A DNA stretch of 64,000 nt from Fretibacterium fastidiosum. Its GTDB lineage: Bacteria; Synergistota; Synergistia; Synergistales; Aminobacteriaceae. This document shows, in pieces, positions 21,337 to 30,986 of this stretch (position 1 is its first letter; each line of letters opens with the position of its first letter). Location of the stretch: positions 1,612,001-1,676,000 of the forward strand of contig NZ_OZ209244.1 of NCBI RefSeq assembly GCF_964642095.1. The letters are read 5' to 3'. The notes beneath the pieces were generated by a model. The model was not told the DNA's origin and made no database searches. It worked only from the letters and a program-made list of their open reading frames with translations. The translations under genes were made by a program, and so were the position numbers.

Positions 21337-21975
21337 ATGGAAAAGATTCGTCTCGGTGAATTAAATAAGGCTTTACGCCAATGCGGCATAGGACTTGACC
21401 TCGACGAAATCGACAATACCCCCTGTTTCGGAGTGTATCATGTCCATGACTGGAATCATGGCTATGATGGCTTTTATGGAATAACGGTATATGAGGATGG
21501 AAGCTATACGAAGGGTACTGCAGGGTTTCATGGAACAAGACGACAGTTTTACAGGGATATGCAGGAAACGATCAACTTCCTGCTTGAATATTTCCGTTTC
21601 AAAAAGATTCAGGAGTTGATTATAGCGCCATGCTTCCAATACACGCAGTTTTCGTTCAATGCGGAACGTAACGATATTTACGAAGAAATTTATGCTTTTT
21701 TGCGAAAAAACAACGTCCGAAAAAACGAACGCTCCGGTGTAAAAATAAACCTCAAAGACGATATTGGGCCGCTGGAGATGACCGTAGAAGGAGCTTTCAG
21801 GGGCGTTTCGGAATTGTGTTTGTTTGCGCCAACTCATAAGATGCTTATCGCTCCGAACCACCATTTCGGTTTTACATTTTTTACTCAGCAAAAATCACTT
21901 GAAATGGAAGTCATCACTGAATTGTTGGGCGGCTATTTGAATTTGCTCTACCTCGAGGACCAGGAGAGCCAATGA
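21337..21975 (+). CDS. Hypothetical protein
   Basis: 212 aa, no family recognised. GGAGG (21322-21326) lies ten bases before the ATG. The sequence is mixed alpha/beta and soluble: IRLGELNKALRQCGIGLDLD, GVYHVHDWNHGYDGFYGITV, YEDGSYTKGTAGFHGTRRQF, ending in FGFTFFTQQKSLEMEVITEL. The His/Asp/Gly-rich patch around residues 28-45 is the most distinctive part. Moderately AT-rich, unlike the GC-rich uvrA2 gene that follows, so it belongs to the imported DNA. Confidence 0.55.
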   Translation: MEKIRLGELNKALRQCGIGLDLDEIDNTPCFGVYHVHDWNHGYDGFYGITVYEDGSYTKGTAGFHGTRRQFYRDMQETINFLLEYFRFKKIQELIIAPCFQYTQFSFNAERNDIYEEIYAFLRKNNVRKNERSGVKINLKDDIGPLEMTVEGAFRGVSELCLFAPTHKMLIAPNHHFGFTFFTQQKSLEMEVITELLGGYLNLLYLEDQESQ

Positions 21976-22248
21976 GCTTGACGAGCGCAAACGGCGAAGA
22001 AGAGGGGCAGCCGGAGCCTGACCTTTCCTTGAAAAATTCTAAAGGGGATGGGAGGGGGCGAATTTTTTGCTTTACGGCACGCAGGCGTTCCGCAATGGAC
22101 GGTCGTGCCCGAAGGGCTTGTGAGCTTTGGCCTGATGTGGCGAACCGCTCCCAAAAACACCTTGCGTGATGGGGTAGACTATACTCATGGCTTTTTGCAG
22201 GGCCACGGTCTGCCCCCTGATTGCGGGGTGGGAAGGGAGACGCGCAGG

Positions 22249-24741
22249 ATGAATGAGACGGACGCACCGAAGGCGATTCAGGTCCGAGGCGCCAGGGTGC
22301 ATAACCTGAAAAATATCGACGTGAACATACCGCTGAACCGAATCGTCGGGATCGCGGGCGTGTCCGGTTCCGGCAAGTCGTCGCTCGCGCTCGGCGTCTT
22401 GTACGCCGAGGGATCAAGGCGCTACCTGGAGGCGCTGTCCGCCTACACGCGCAGGCGCATGACGCAGGCGGCGAAGGCGGACGTCGACGAAGTGCTCTAC
22501 GTGCCGGCTTCCCTTGCGCTGCACCAGAGGCTGGGCGTACCGGGCATTCGGTCCACCTTTGGAACGGGAACGGAGCTCTTGAACAGCGTCCGGCTGATGT
22601 ATTCCCGGCTGGCGAACCACGTCTGTCCCAACGGACACCCTCAGGAGCCCACGCTTGCGGTCGCGGCGGAGCAGGAGCTGGTTTGCCCCGTCTGCGGCGC
22701 ACGGTTCCACGCGCCGTCGGCCGAGGAGCTTTCCTTTAACGGTCAGGGGGCCTGCGAGCGCTGCGGGGGCACGGGCATGGTGCGGACGGTGGACGAGGCG
22801 ACGCTTGTGCCGGACGAGTCCCTGACTATAGACGAGGGCGCAGTGGCCCCGTGGAACAGCCTGATGTGGTCCCTCATGACCGACGTCTGCCGGGCGATGG
22901 GAGTGCGCACGAATGTGCCGTTTAAAGATCTGTCGGGTAGGGAGAAGGACCTCGTCTATCACGGCCCCGCCGAGAAGCGGCACATCCTGTACAAGGCAAA
23001 GAACTCCAACGTGGCGGGCGAAATGGACTTCACATACTACAACGCCACCTATACGGTGGAGAACGCGCTCGCCAAGGTCAAGGACGAAAAGGGCATGAGG
23101 CGCGTGGAAAGGTTCCTCAAGGAGGAAATCTGTCCGGAATGCGGCGGCAGCAGACTGTCAGAAAGGGCGCGGCAGCCCAAATTGCGCGGAGTGTCCTTGG
23201 ACGTGGTCTGCAGGATGCCCCTGTCGGAGCTCCTCCAGTGGGTTGAGGCCGTGCCGGGCTCCCTTCCGCGAGAAATGCAGCCCATGGCGAACAGCATCTG
23301 CGAGTCCTTCCGCACGGCGGCGCGACGGCTGATGGATTTGGGGCTCGCCTACTTGTCCCTTGACCGTGCGGCGTCCACGCTCTCCACGGGGGAACGTCAG
23401 AGGATGCAGCTTGCCCGTGCGGTGCGAAACCGGACGACGGGCGTGTTGTACGTGCTGGACGAGCCGTCCATCGGGCTGCATCCGGCCAATATCGCAGGGC
23501 TAAACGCCGTCATGCACGATCTTGTGGCGGACGGCAATTCCGTCCTGCTTGTCGATCACGACATGCAGGTCCTGAAGGAGGCCGATTGGCTCATCGAGAT
23601 GGGGCCGCAGGCGGGCGCTGAGGGCGGCAGGGTCATCGCGGAGGGCACGATCGCGGACATAGAGAAGGACGCAGCCTCCCAGATCGGGGCGTTCCTTGCG
23701 GGGGGGCGGAGGGTTGAACGGGAACGCCCCCTCCGTCCCAACGGAACGTTTGCCGAAGGGACGATACGCCTTGTGACTTCCGCGATCCACACCGTCAAGC
23801 CGCTTCGGGTGGCCATTCCCAGGGGACGGCTGACCGTGGTGACGGGCGTGTCCGGGTCCGGCAAGACGACGATGGTGCTGGAGAGCCTCGTGCCCGCGCT
23901 GGAGGCCGTGAGGCAGGGGAAGAGGGCGCCCGAGCACGTCGTTGAGGTGGCGGCCGAATGCATCGAGCACGTCAAACTGATCGATGCAACGCCCATAGGC
24001 GTCAATGTCCGCTCTACGGTGGCGACCTACGCGAACGTCCACGATGAGCTGCGGAAGGCCTACGCGCGCACGCAGGACGCGAAGCGGCACGGCTATAAAT
24101 CCGGGGACTTTTCGTACAACACGGGGAGCCTGCGGTGCCCCGTCTGCGATGGGACCGGCTCCATCAGTCTGGACGTGCAGTTCCTGCCGGACGTGGAGGT
24201 TCCGTGCCCGGATTGTCACGGGTCGAGGTATGCAAAGGCGGCCTGCCAGGTCAGGCACACGAATGGTGCTGGCGTTTCCCGTTCCCTGCCGGAGCTGATG
24301 GATATGGACGTGAGCGCCGCGCTTGAGTTCTGCAGGGAGATGAAAACCATCCGGTCAAAGCTGCGGGTGCTGCAGAGCCTCGGCCTTGGCTACCTCAGGC
24401 TGGGCGAAGATACGCCGGGCCTTTCCGGCGGCGAAGCCCAGAGGCTGAAACTGGCGAGCGAGATGGGAAGGGAGCAGGCCGATTCCGTGTTCGTCTTTGA
24501 CGAGCCCACGATCGGGTTGCACCCGCTGGACGTGCAGACCCTGCTCAACGTGTTTCAGACGCTCATAAGGAACGGGGCGACCGTGGTCGTCATCGAACAC
24601 GACCTCGACGTGATCCGCAACGCGGACCACGTCATCGACATGGGGCCGGGAGGCGGGGAAGCGGGCGGTACGATCGTGGCGACCGGCACGCCGCACGAGA
24701 TCAGGGAGGACGCAAGGAGCGTGACCGGAAGGTACTTGTAG
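22249..24741 (+). CDS. UvrA2-type excinuclease ATPase subunit
   Basis: 830 aa. Two ABC ATPase modules: Walker A GVSGSGKSS near residue 36 and GVSGSGKTT near 533, signatures LSTGERQRMQL near 377 and LSGGEAQRLKL near 724, Walker B VLDEPSIGLHP and VFDEPTIGLHP. Zinc-finger cysteines are visible (CPVCGARFH, CERCGGTG, CPVCDGTG, CPDCHGS). At this length it lacks the UvrB-binding insert of normal UvrA (about 940 aa), which defines the UvrA2/DrrC class linked to tolerance of DNA-binding drugs. AAGGGAG lies upstream of the ATG. The type III R-M genes follow in the same direction. Confidence 0.85.
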   Translation: MNETDAPKAIQVRGARVHNLKNIDVNIPLNRIVGIAGVSGSGKSSLALGVLYAEGSRRYLEALSAYTRRRMTQAAKADVDEVLYVPASLALHQRLGVPGIRSTFGTGTELLNSVRLMYSRLANHVCPNGHPQEPTLAVAAEQELVCPVCGARFHAPSAEELSFNGQGACERCGGTGMVRTVDEATLVPDESLTIDEGAVAPWNSLMWSLMTDVCRAMGVRTNVPFKDLSGREKDLVYHGPAEKRHILYKAKNSNVAGEMDFTYYNATYTVENALAKVKDEKGMRRVERFLKEEICPECGGSRLSERARQPKLRGVSLDVVCRMPLSELLQWVEAVPGSLPREMQPMANSICESFRTAARRLMDLGLAYLSLDRAASTLSTGERQRMQLARAVRNRTTGVLYVLDEPSIGLHPANIAGLNAVMHDLVADGNSVLLVDHDMQVLKEADWLIEMGPQAGAEGGRVIAEGTIADIEKDAASQIGAFLAGGRRVERERPLRPNGTFAEGTIRLVTSAIHTVKPLRVAIPRGRLTVVTGVSGSGKTTMVLESLVPALEAVRQGKRAPEHVVEVAAECIEHVKLIDATPIGVNVRSTVATYANVHDELRKAYARTQDAKRHGYKSGDFSYNTGSLRCPVCDGTGSISLDVQFLPDVEVPCPDCHGSRYAKAACQVRHTNGAGVSRSLPELMDMDVSAALEFCREMKTIRSKLRVLQSLGLGYLRLGEDTPGLSGGEAQRLKLASEMGREQADSVFVFDEPTIGLHPLDVQTLLNVFQTLIRNGATVVVIEHDLDVIRNADHVIDMGPGGGEAGGTIVATGTPHEIREDARSVTGRYL

Positions 24742-24849
24742 CCGCGGCGGCAGGGGCGCCCGAGGGCTTTTCCTAACGTGATGTCGATCGGCAGTGTGGC
24801 GAGCCGATGGCCGGAGGCCGTGGTCTGGAGTGGACTGGAGGCGCTTTCC

Positions 24850-26778
24850 ATGGCCGGGAGGATGAAAATGGAATGGGCGGACGGGGTCGCCCGCAACATA
24901 GAACGGATCGGAGCGCTGTTCCCCGGCTGTGTAACGGAGGCGCGGGGCGCGGACGGCAGGCTCCGGGCGGCGATCGACTTCGAGCGGCTTCGTCAGGAGC
25001 TCTCCGACGAGGCGATCGCGAGGGACGAGGCCTATGCGTTCACGTGGGTGGGAAAGAGGGCGGCCATCGCCGAGGCGAATCGGCCCATCCGAAAGACGCT
25101 TCGCCCCTGCCCGGAGGACAGCGTGGATTGGGACGCGACGGAGAACCTCTACATCGAGGGGGACAACCTCGATGTGCTGAAGCTCCTGCAGGAGAGCTAC
25201 TTCGGAAAGGTCAAGGTGATCTACATTGACCCTCCGTACAACACGGGGTCGGATCGCTTCGTCTACTCCGACACCTTCGCCGTCAGCGAGGAAGAATACC
25301 TGGAGCGAAGCGGCGCGAAGGGCGAGGATGGGACGGTCCTCTTCAGGGAAAACAACTTCGCCAACCCAAGGTTTCACTCGGACTGGCTCTCCATGATGTA
25401 CCCCCGGCTCTTGTTGGCACGGAACCTGTTGAGCGACGACGGGGTGATCTTTATCTCGATCGACGAAAACGAGGTCAGCAACCTTCAGAAGCTCTGCAAT
25501 GAGGCGTTCGGCGAGAGAAACTACGCGGCGACCTTCCTCTGGACCAGGACCAACACTCCGCCCGCGCTCTCCTGCAAGTGCCGAAAGACCGTGGAATACG
25601 TGCTGGCATACGAGAAGAGGCGAAGCGCGCTCAAGTACTTCGGCGCGCCCCTCGACGGCGGCGACGCCCCCCTCCTGAATGCCGGGAATCCCGAAAAGGC
25701 GCTCCGGTTTCCTTCGGGCAGTATTCACTTCCCCTTCCTCCGCGACGGGGTCATTCCCGCTGGCGAGAAGGGCAGGGTCTGGCTGCTGGACGAACTGCGC
25801 GTGGAGGACGGCGTGAACGCCAACGCGGTCCGCCTCGCCGGGGAGTTCAAGTGGGAGCAGAGGACTCTGGAGGCGGAGGTCAGGCGCGGGACCTGTTTCG
25901 TCGTCAAGTCCGACCGGTTCGCCATCCGCTTTCAGAGGCGGAATCTGGAGGACGCCTACAAGACGCCGACCAACCTTCTGAACGTCGAACTCAATCGGGA
26001 GGCCGCCGTAGGGACGAACGAGACGGCGCTTCGGGAGCTGGAGGAGCTGGGCCTTGGGAAATGCTTTGACTACGCGAAGCCGCTTTCCCTGGTTCAGGCG
26101 GTGGCCAGGATGGTCTGCGCTCAGGATAAGGAAGCCCTTGTGTTGGACTTCTTCTCCGGTTCCGGGACCACGGCGGACGCCATCATGAGGATGAACGCCG
26201 AGGACGGCGGGCGCAGGAGGTTTATCATGGTCCAGATTCCGGAGCGCACGGCCCCGGACACCGTCGCGTTCAAGATGGGGTTTAAGGACATTGCCGAGCT
26301 GGGCAGGGAGCGCATCCGTCGTTCCGGCGCGCGAATCGGGGCAAAGGAGCCGGACGGCGCGAGAAGGACGGACGTCGGGTTCCGCGTCCTTCGGCTGGAC
26401 GAAAGCAACATGCGGGACGTCTACTACGCTGCCGGAGAGTATCGCCAGAGCCTGCTCCCCGCGCTCGCGTCCAACGTAAAGCCGGATCGCACGGACATGG
26501 ACCTTCTCTTTGGCTGCCTGCTGGAGTGGGGGCTTCCACTCTCCATGCCGCACCACAGCGAGGAGGTGGAGGGCTGCAGGGTCCACACATGGAACGAGGG
26601 AGACCTGATCGCCTGCTTCGCCGAGGACGTGCCGGATTCCGTCGTCAGGGAGATCGCGAGGCGCAGGCCGCTTCGCGCCGTGTTCCGCGACGCGGGCTTC
26701 AGGGACAGCCCGTCCAGGATCAACGCCGTGGAGCTCTTTAAGGCGCTGGCGCCGAACACGAGGCTCAAGGTCCTCTGA
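24850..26778 (+). CDS. mod: Type III restriction-modification DNA methyltransferase (Mod)
   Basis: 642 aa. Beta-class adenine N6-methyltransferase order: motif IV DPPYNTGSD near residue 126, then motif I DFFSGSGTTADA near 434. The N-terminal block (IERIGALFPGCVTEA, then DVLKLLQESYFGKVKVIYID) is characteristic of type III Mod, and the region between the motifs is the target-recognition domain. Start ATG 24850 has CTGGAGG eight bases upstream; 24862 and 24868 are alternatives. The ring of motifs is intact, so methylation is likely even though its Res partner is truncated. Confidence 0.9.
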   Translation: MAGRMKMEWADGVARNIERIGALFPGCVTEARGADGRLRAAIDFERLRQELSDEAIARDEAYAFTWVGKRAAIAEANRPIRKTLRPCPEDSVDWDATENLYIEGDNLDVLKLLQESYFGKVKVIYIDPPYNTGSDRFVYSDTFAVSEEEYLERSGAKGEDGTVLFRENNFANPRFHSDWLSMMYPRLLLARNLLSDDGVIFISIDENEVSNLQKLCNEAFGERNYAATFLWTRTNTPPALSCKCRKTVEYVLAYEKRRSALKYFGAPLDGGDAPLLNAGNPEKALRFPSGSIHFPFLRDGVIPAGEKGRVWLLDELRVEDGVNANAVRLAGEFKWEQRTLEAEVRRGTCFVVKSDRFAIRFQRRNLEDAYKTPTNLLNVELNREAAVGTNETALRELEELGLGKCFDYAKPLSLVQAVARMVCAQDKEALVLDFFSGSGTTADAIMRMNAEDGGRRRFIMVQIPERTAPDTVAFKMGFKDIAELGRERIRRSGARIGAKEPDGARRTDVGFRVLRLDESNMRDVYYAAGEYRQSLLPALASNVKPDRTDMDLLFGCLLEWGLPLSMPHHSEEVEGCRVHTWNEGDLIACFAEDVPDSVVREIARRRPLRAVFRDAGFRDSPSRINAVELFKALAPNTRLKVL

Positions 26779-26791
26779 GGGAGGGGCTGCG

Positions 26792-29236
26792 GTGAAACTT
26801 CGGTTCCGACGCCAGAAGTTCCAGGAGGACGCGGCCAGAGCGGTTGCGGACGTGTTCGCCGGGCAACCGTATCGGACGCCGGCGAACAGGACGGACAGGG
26901 TCGTGGGAGAGGCGCTGTTGCCGCGTCCGGCGGGCTGCGACGGGTGGAGCAACCCGCCCGTCGTCCCGGAGCTGACGGACGCGCGGGTCCTGGAGAACCT
27001 GCGGAGGGTGCAGCGCGCCAACCGGATCAAGCCGTCCGAGAAGCTGGAGGGGCGCTACAACCTGACGGTCGAGATGGAGACGGGAACCGGCAAGACCTAC
27101 ACCTACATCAAGACCCTCTATGAGCTGAACGGGCGGTACGGCTGGAGCAAGTTCATCGTCGTCGTCCCCAGCGTCGCGATCCGCGAGGGCGTCTACAAGT
27201 CCTTTCAAGTCATGCAGGACCATTTTGCGGAGGAGTACGGTCGGAAGGTTCGATACTTCATCTACGATTCCTCGCAGATGACGGAGATCGACCGGTTTGC
27301 GTCGGACCGCTCCATCGACGTCATGATCATCAACGCGCAGGCCTTCAATGCGAGAGGAAGGGACGCGCGGCGCATTCACATGAGGCTTGACGAGTTCCGA
27401 TCGCGAAGGCCGATTGAGGTCATCGCCGGAACCCATCCGATCGTGATCATCGACGAACCGCAGTCCGTCGAGGGCAGGCGGACCAGGGAGGGGCTGAGGC
27501 AGTTCAACCCCCTGATGACCCTGCGCTACTCTGCGACCCATCGGCCCGACAGCCTCTACAACCTGGTCTATCGGCTGGACGCGATGGAGGCCTACAACGA
27601 GCGACTGGTGAAGAAGATCGCCGTCAAGGGCATCGTGGAGACGGGGGGCGCCGCGACGGAGGGCTACGTCTACCTTCAGGGCGTCAACCTGTCCAGGGCA
27701 GCCCCCACCGCAACGGTTCAGTTCGATTGCAGGGGGACGTCGGGGGTTCGGCAGGTCACGAGGACGGCGGGCGTCGGCTATGACCTCTACGAGCGCTCCG
27801 GCAGGCTGGAGGAGTATAGGGACGGCTTCGTCGTGAAGTCCGTCGACGGCCGGGACAACTCCGTGGAGTTCCTGAACGGCGTCAGGCTCTGCGCCGGAGA
27901 GGCGGTTGGCCGTCTGAACGAGGATCGGCTGCGCCGCATCCAGATCCGTGAGACGATCCTCTCTCACATCGAGCGGGAGCGGCGGCTGTTCCGCCGGGGC
28001 ATCAAGGTGCTGTCCCTTTTCTTCATCGACGAGGTCGCGCACTACCGGGAGTACGACGCCGATGGGCGGCCTCAAAACGGCCTTTTTGCGCGGATGTTCG
28101 AGGATGAGTATCGGGACGTCGTCTCCGTGACGCGGGGCGGTCCGGGCGAGGAGGAGTACATGGAGTATTTGGGGGCGATCGCGCCGGACAGCACCCACGC
28201 CGGATACTTCTCCATCGACGGGAGGGGACGCATGACCAACGGCAGCCTGAGCGACAGGCGTGAATGCACCTCGGACGACATCGACGCCTACGACCTGATC
28301 ATGAGGGACAAGGAGCGCCTTCTTGATGGTGACCCCAGGAGGTCGCCGGTGCGCTTCATCTTCTCCCACTCCGCCCTGCGCGAGGGTTGGGACAACCCCA
28401 ACGTCTTTCAGATCTGCACGCTGAAGCGAAGCGGAAGCGAGGTCCGTAAGCGTCAGGAGGTGGGGCGTGGCCTGCGCCTCTGCGTCAACCAGGACGGGGA
28501 GCGCATGGACGCGGAGGCCCTCGGAGATGAGGTCCATGACGTCAACGTGCTCACGATCATCGCCAGCGAGAGCTACGACAGCTTTGCGAGAGGGCTGCAG
28601 GCAGAGCTTGCGGATGAGGCCGCGGGCGCGGCTGAGGCGGTCGTTGCGCCCCCTCGCTCCGTCTTGGACGTCCGTGTGCTGCAGCCGGAGGACGCCCGCA
28701 GCGCAGAACCGACCATGGGGCCGGAAAAGCATGCCAAGGCAGAGTTGCAGGCACAGTGGTCCGGCGTCGACGAGAAGCCGGTCTGCGCAGTGGACTTCGA
28801 TGCCGATGCGCTGATCTGGAGGGCGGTCCGCGCGCTGAACGGGGGGCTGCGCCTCCCAAAGGCCCTCGTCCGCGTCGAGTCCGGCGTCCTGGGGACGATG
28901 GTGTCGAAGGAGGGCCTGTGGTCCGGAACCTCGTTCGCGAGGGAGGGGGTCGAGGTCTACGAGGCCTCTGGTGGGGCGGGAGCTCGGAACGTGAAGTACG
29001 ACCTGATCGGCAGGCTGGTCGAGGCCACCGACCTCACCAGACGGGATGTCGTTACCGTCCTCACCGGAATTGCGGCGCCCGTCTTCGAGCAGTTCAAGGA
29101 CGCCCCGGAGGAGTTCATCCTGAGGGCCGCATCCCTGATCAACGGCGAAAAGGCCACGATGACGGGCAGACGAGGCGCTGTCTGCGACGTGGCGGACGGC
29201 GCCTCGGGCGTTACCGGGGTAACGGATGTAGATTGA
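26792..29236 (+). CDS. res: Type III restriction enzyme Res subunit, C-terminally truncated
   Basis: 814 aa from a GTG with GAGGGAGGGG in front. The superfamily 2 helicase part is complete: Walker A METGTGKTYT near residue 94, IIDEPQS near 219, SATHR, and motif VI QEVGRGLRL near 556. Intact Res proteins run to about 950-1000 residues and end in a PD-(D/E)xK nuclease domain. Here the sequence leaves the family pattern after EEFILRAASLINGEKATM and stops 26 residues later (DGASGVTGVTDVD), so the nuclease domain is absent. The enzyme may translocate but probably cannot cut. Confidence 0.85.
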   Translation: MKLRFRRQKFQEDAARAVADVFAGQPYRTPANRTDRVVGEALLPRPAGCDGWSNPPVVPELTDARVLENLRRVQRANRIKPSEKLEGRYNLTVEMETGTGKTYTYIKTLYELNGRYGWSKFIVVVPSVAIREGVYKSFQVMQDHFAEEYGRKVRYFIYDSSQMTEIDRFASDRSIDVMIINAQAFNARGRDARRIHMRLDEFRSRRPIEVIAGTHPIVIIDEPQSVEGRRTREGLRQFNPLMTLRYSATHRPDSLYNLVYRLDAMEAYNERLVKKIAVKGIVETGGAATEGYVYLQGVNLSRAAPTATVQFDCRGTSGVRQVTRTAGVGYDLYERSGRLEEYRDGFVVKSVDGRDNSVEFLNGVRLCAGEAVGRLNEDRLRRIQIRETILSHIERERRLFRRGIKVLSLFFIDEVAHYREYDADGRPQNGLFARMFEDEYRDVVSVTRGGPGEEEYMEYLGAIAPDSTHAGYFSIDGRGRMTNGSLSDRRECTSDDIDAYDLIMRDKERLLDGDPRRSPVRFIFSHSALREGWDNPNVFQICTLKRSGSEVRKRQEVGRGLRLCVNQDGERMDAEALGDEVHDVNVLTIIASESYDSFARGLQAELADEAAGAAEAVVAPPRSVLDVRVLQPEDARSAEPTMGPEKHAKAELQAQWSGVDEKPVCAVDFDADALIWRAVRALNGGLRLPKALVRVESGVLGTMVSKEGLWSGTSFAREGVEVYEASGGAGARNVKYDLIGRLVEATDLTRRDVVTVLTGIAAPVFEQFKDAPEEFILRAASLINGEKATMTGRRGAVCDVADGASGVTGVTDVD

Positions 29237-29346
29237 GCCGCATCGCAGCGGACGAAGGCACAACAAAAATATCCTCCGACGTGCTGAAAAACGATCCACT
29301 GCACGTTCACGTCAAGTTTGATGTCGCTTCGCCCAATCCGCGCTCC

Positions 29347-29913
29347 TTAGTACCTTGCTCCATAGCGCTGCCTTGCCAGGCTGGTGTGCTTTTTTATGAA
29401 GTCCCCCTTGGCTTCGGTGTAGCCGTCCCGATCGTGTTCAAACCGTCTCCACAGCGATAACTTCAACGCCTCGTAGGCCTTTGCGACGGCGGGGAATTCC
29501 CGCAGATAATCTCTGAAGTACAGCTCGTCGTTGTCCCCCCAAAGGCGAACGTGAAGGTGAAAGACCTTCTGAGCGAAGCCGCTGGGAGTGTACCCCTTGT
29601 TCATCGAGACCCGATGAGCGCTCCGGCTCATGCACAGCCAGTCCTTTTGGAGGAGCCGCTTTTCTACGTTGTTCAGGTCCTCCTCGCTCCCGACTTCAAG
29701 GAGGATGTCCACGATGTTTTTTGCCCAGATGTCGGGGACGGCCGTGCTCCCGACGTGGGAGAGCCGTTTGACCGTTTCGCGCGGGAGCAGCGCCGTGAGT
29801 GTGCTCTTTTCCTCGGCGTACCAATCGTCCCACTCCTCATGATGCCGGACGAGGAAGATGGGGAACAGCTGCCACAGCTCCTTCAGGCTCATTTCCTCTA
29901 ATTTTCTGTCCAT
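29347..29913 (-). CDS. GrpB family protein (nucleotidyltransferase fold)
   Basis: 188 aa. RLSHVGSTAVPDIWAKNIVD then ILLEV is the GrpB nucleotidyltransferase-like signature, followed by FHLHVRLWGDNDELYFRDYL and ending in KGDFIKKHTSLARQRYG, all standard for the family. The exact reaction is not known. Translated alone on the minus strand; the flanking intergenic regions are AT-rich. Confidence 0.88.
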   Translation of the reverse strand: MDRKLEEMSLKELWQLFPIFLVRHHEEWDDWYAEEKSTLTALLPRETVKRLSHVGSTAVPDIWAKNIVDILLEVGSEEDLNNVEKRLLQKDWLCMSRSAHRVSMNKGYTPSGFAQKVFHLHVRLWGDNDELYFRDYLREFPAVAKAYEALKLSLWRRFEHDRDGYTEAKGDFIKKHTSLARQRYGARY

Positions 29914-30086
29914 TTTTGCCTTCCCGTTTGTCCGTTGTCAAAAACTTGATTTAGAATTGGCTTCGTGAGTAACGCACGGTTACGATACGCACCTCTTGTT
30001 TCTCCTTATGCACACGATGATTTACCTCATCGCAGGGAAGCTACAGATAGGGATACACACTTAAAATAGCGAAGAACCCCTTAGCT

Positions 30087-30530
30087 TTAGTGCAATTTTA
30101 AATAAATCATGTCAATTAACGGTTGCCCATCTTCATATATAGGGTGGTCGTAATTGTCTATAAAAAAATTTTTAACGATATGCGATTTCTTAAAACCACA
30201 TCTTTCATAGAAACGGAGGATCGTTGGGCAATTGCCTGTTCCAACGTATAACTCGCCGTTCAATTTCCTGTAGTAATCAGCGACAACAGAAATCAGTTTT
30301 TGTCCATATCCGTTGCGTTGATATTGGGGAACGGTTACAAGATTTTTAATTTCGTATACGCCGAGTTGTTCCTGTGTCACGATACAAATCGCCTTAATAT
30401 CGTCATCATACAAGGCAAACATATCACCGCGGTATAAATATTTTTCTATCATACTTACTGACTCATCCGCGATGAGAAGCAAATCCATATACTTCGTTTT
30501 ATCACCATCGATAATTTTTACAGATACCAT
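30087..30530 (-). CDS. GNAT family N-acetyltransferase
   Basis: 147 aa. The acetyl-CoA-binding motif A is visible: IKNLVTVPQYQRNGYGQKLI (Q/R-x-x-G-x-G/A), followed by the beta-5/alpha-4 region RFYERCGFKKSHIV. Substrate unknown. AT-rich composition like the neighbouring SnoaL-like and Fic genes, which suggests a common foreign origin. Confidence 0.88.
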   Translation of the reverse strand: MVSVKIIDGDKTKYMDLLLIADESVSMIEKYLYRGDMFALYDDDIKAICIVTQEQLGVYEIKNLVTVPQYQRNGYGQKLISVVADYYRKLNGELYVGTGNCPTILRFYERCGFKKSHIVKNFFIDNYDHPIYEDGQPLIDMIYLKLH

Positions 30531-30586
30531 GCACTATTACCCCTATTTTTGTAGACTTTATGTAGCCCATTATACCTTTTAAAATT

Positions 30587-30958
30587 TCAGCTTCGGATCG
30601 GTCTCCCTATTTTCATCTGCTGACGCCACTCTGGTGCCACGCCATCATTGGACCAATACTCTTCAACGAATGATATTTTCTCATCCCGATAGGTAAAAAA
30701 GCTAACGACATGAAATGCTGCCGATGAGTCCCGTGCAAAAACCCTTGTCACGGTGATGCACCCTGCGTCAGTGTTTTCAATGAGTTCAACTTCACCGTCC
30801 CACTCGCCTGGATAATCACAATTGACGCGTATAAACTCATCCGCCGAAAACTTTTCGTTTGTGCATGGCCAATGGATTTCAGCCTCAGGGCAAAAATATT
30901 TTTTTAGTTCTTCGCGGTTTTGTTTCAGAATGTCTTTCCAAAATAATTTAATATCCAT
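30587..30958 (-). CDS. SnoaL-like / NTF2-fold protein
   Basis: 123 aa. LFWKDILKQNREELKKYFCP, then FIRVNCDYPGEWDGEVELIE, and FHVVSFFTYRDEKISFVEEY WSND-type ending is the pattern of the small cone-shaped NTF2-like domain (SnoaL-like). Members include polyketide cyclases, dehydratases and non-enzymatic binding proteins; the ligand cannot be told. It sits between GNAT and Fic genes on the same strand with short gaps. Confidence 0.75.
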   Translation of the reverse strand: MDIKLFWKDILKQNREELKKYFCPEAEIHWPCTNEKFSADEFIRVNCDYPGEWDGEVELIENTDAGCITVTRVFARDSSAAFHVVSFFTYRDEKISFVEEYWSNDGVAPEWRQQMKIGRPIRS

Positions 30959-30986
30959 GTTATTTCTCCCTTAGATTGGACCTTAG

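Noticed and set aside
21972..22169. 65-codon frame starting with ATGA overlap after the 21337 gene
   Set aside because: Low-complexity charged sequence without homologue and without ribosome site; it ends before the uvrA2 leader.
22048..22248. N-terminal extension of the UvrA2 frame
   Set aside because: The added 67 residues do not belong to the UvrA fold, and a good ribosome site precedes the ATG at 22249.
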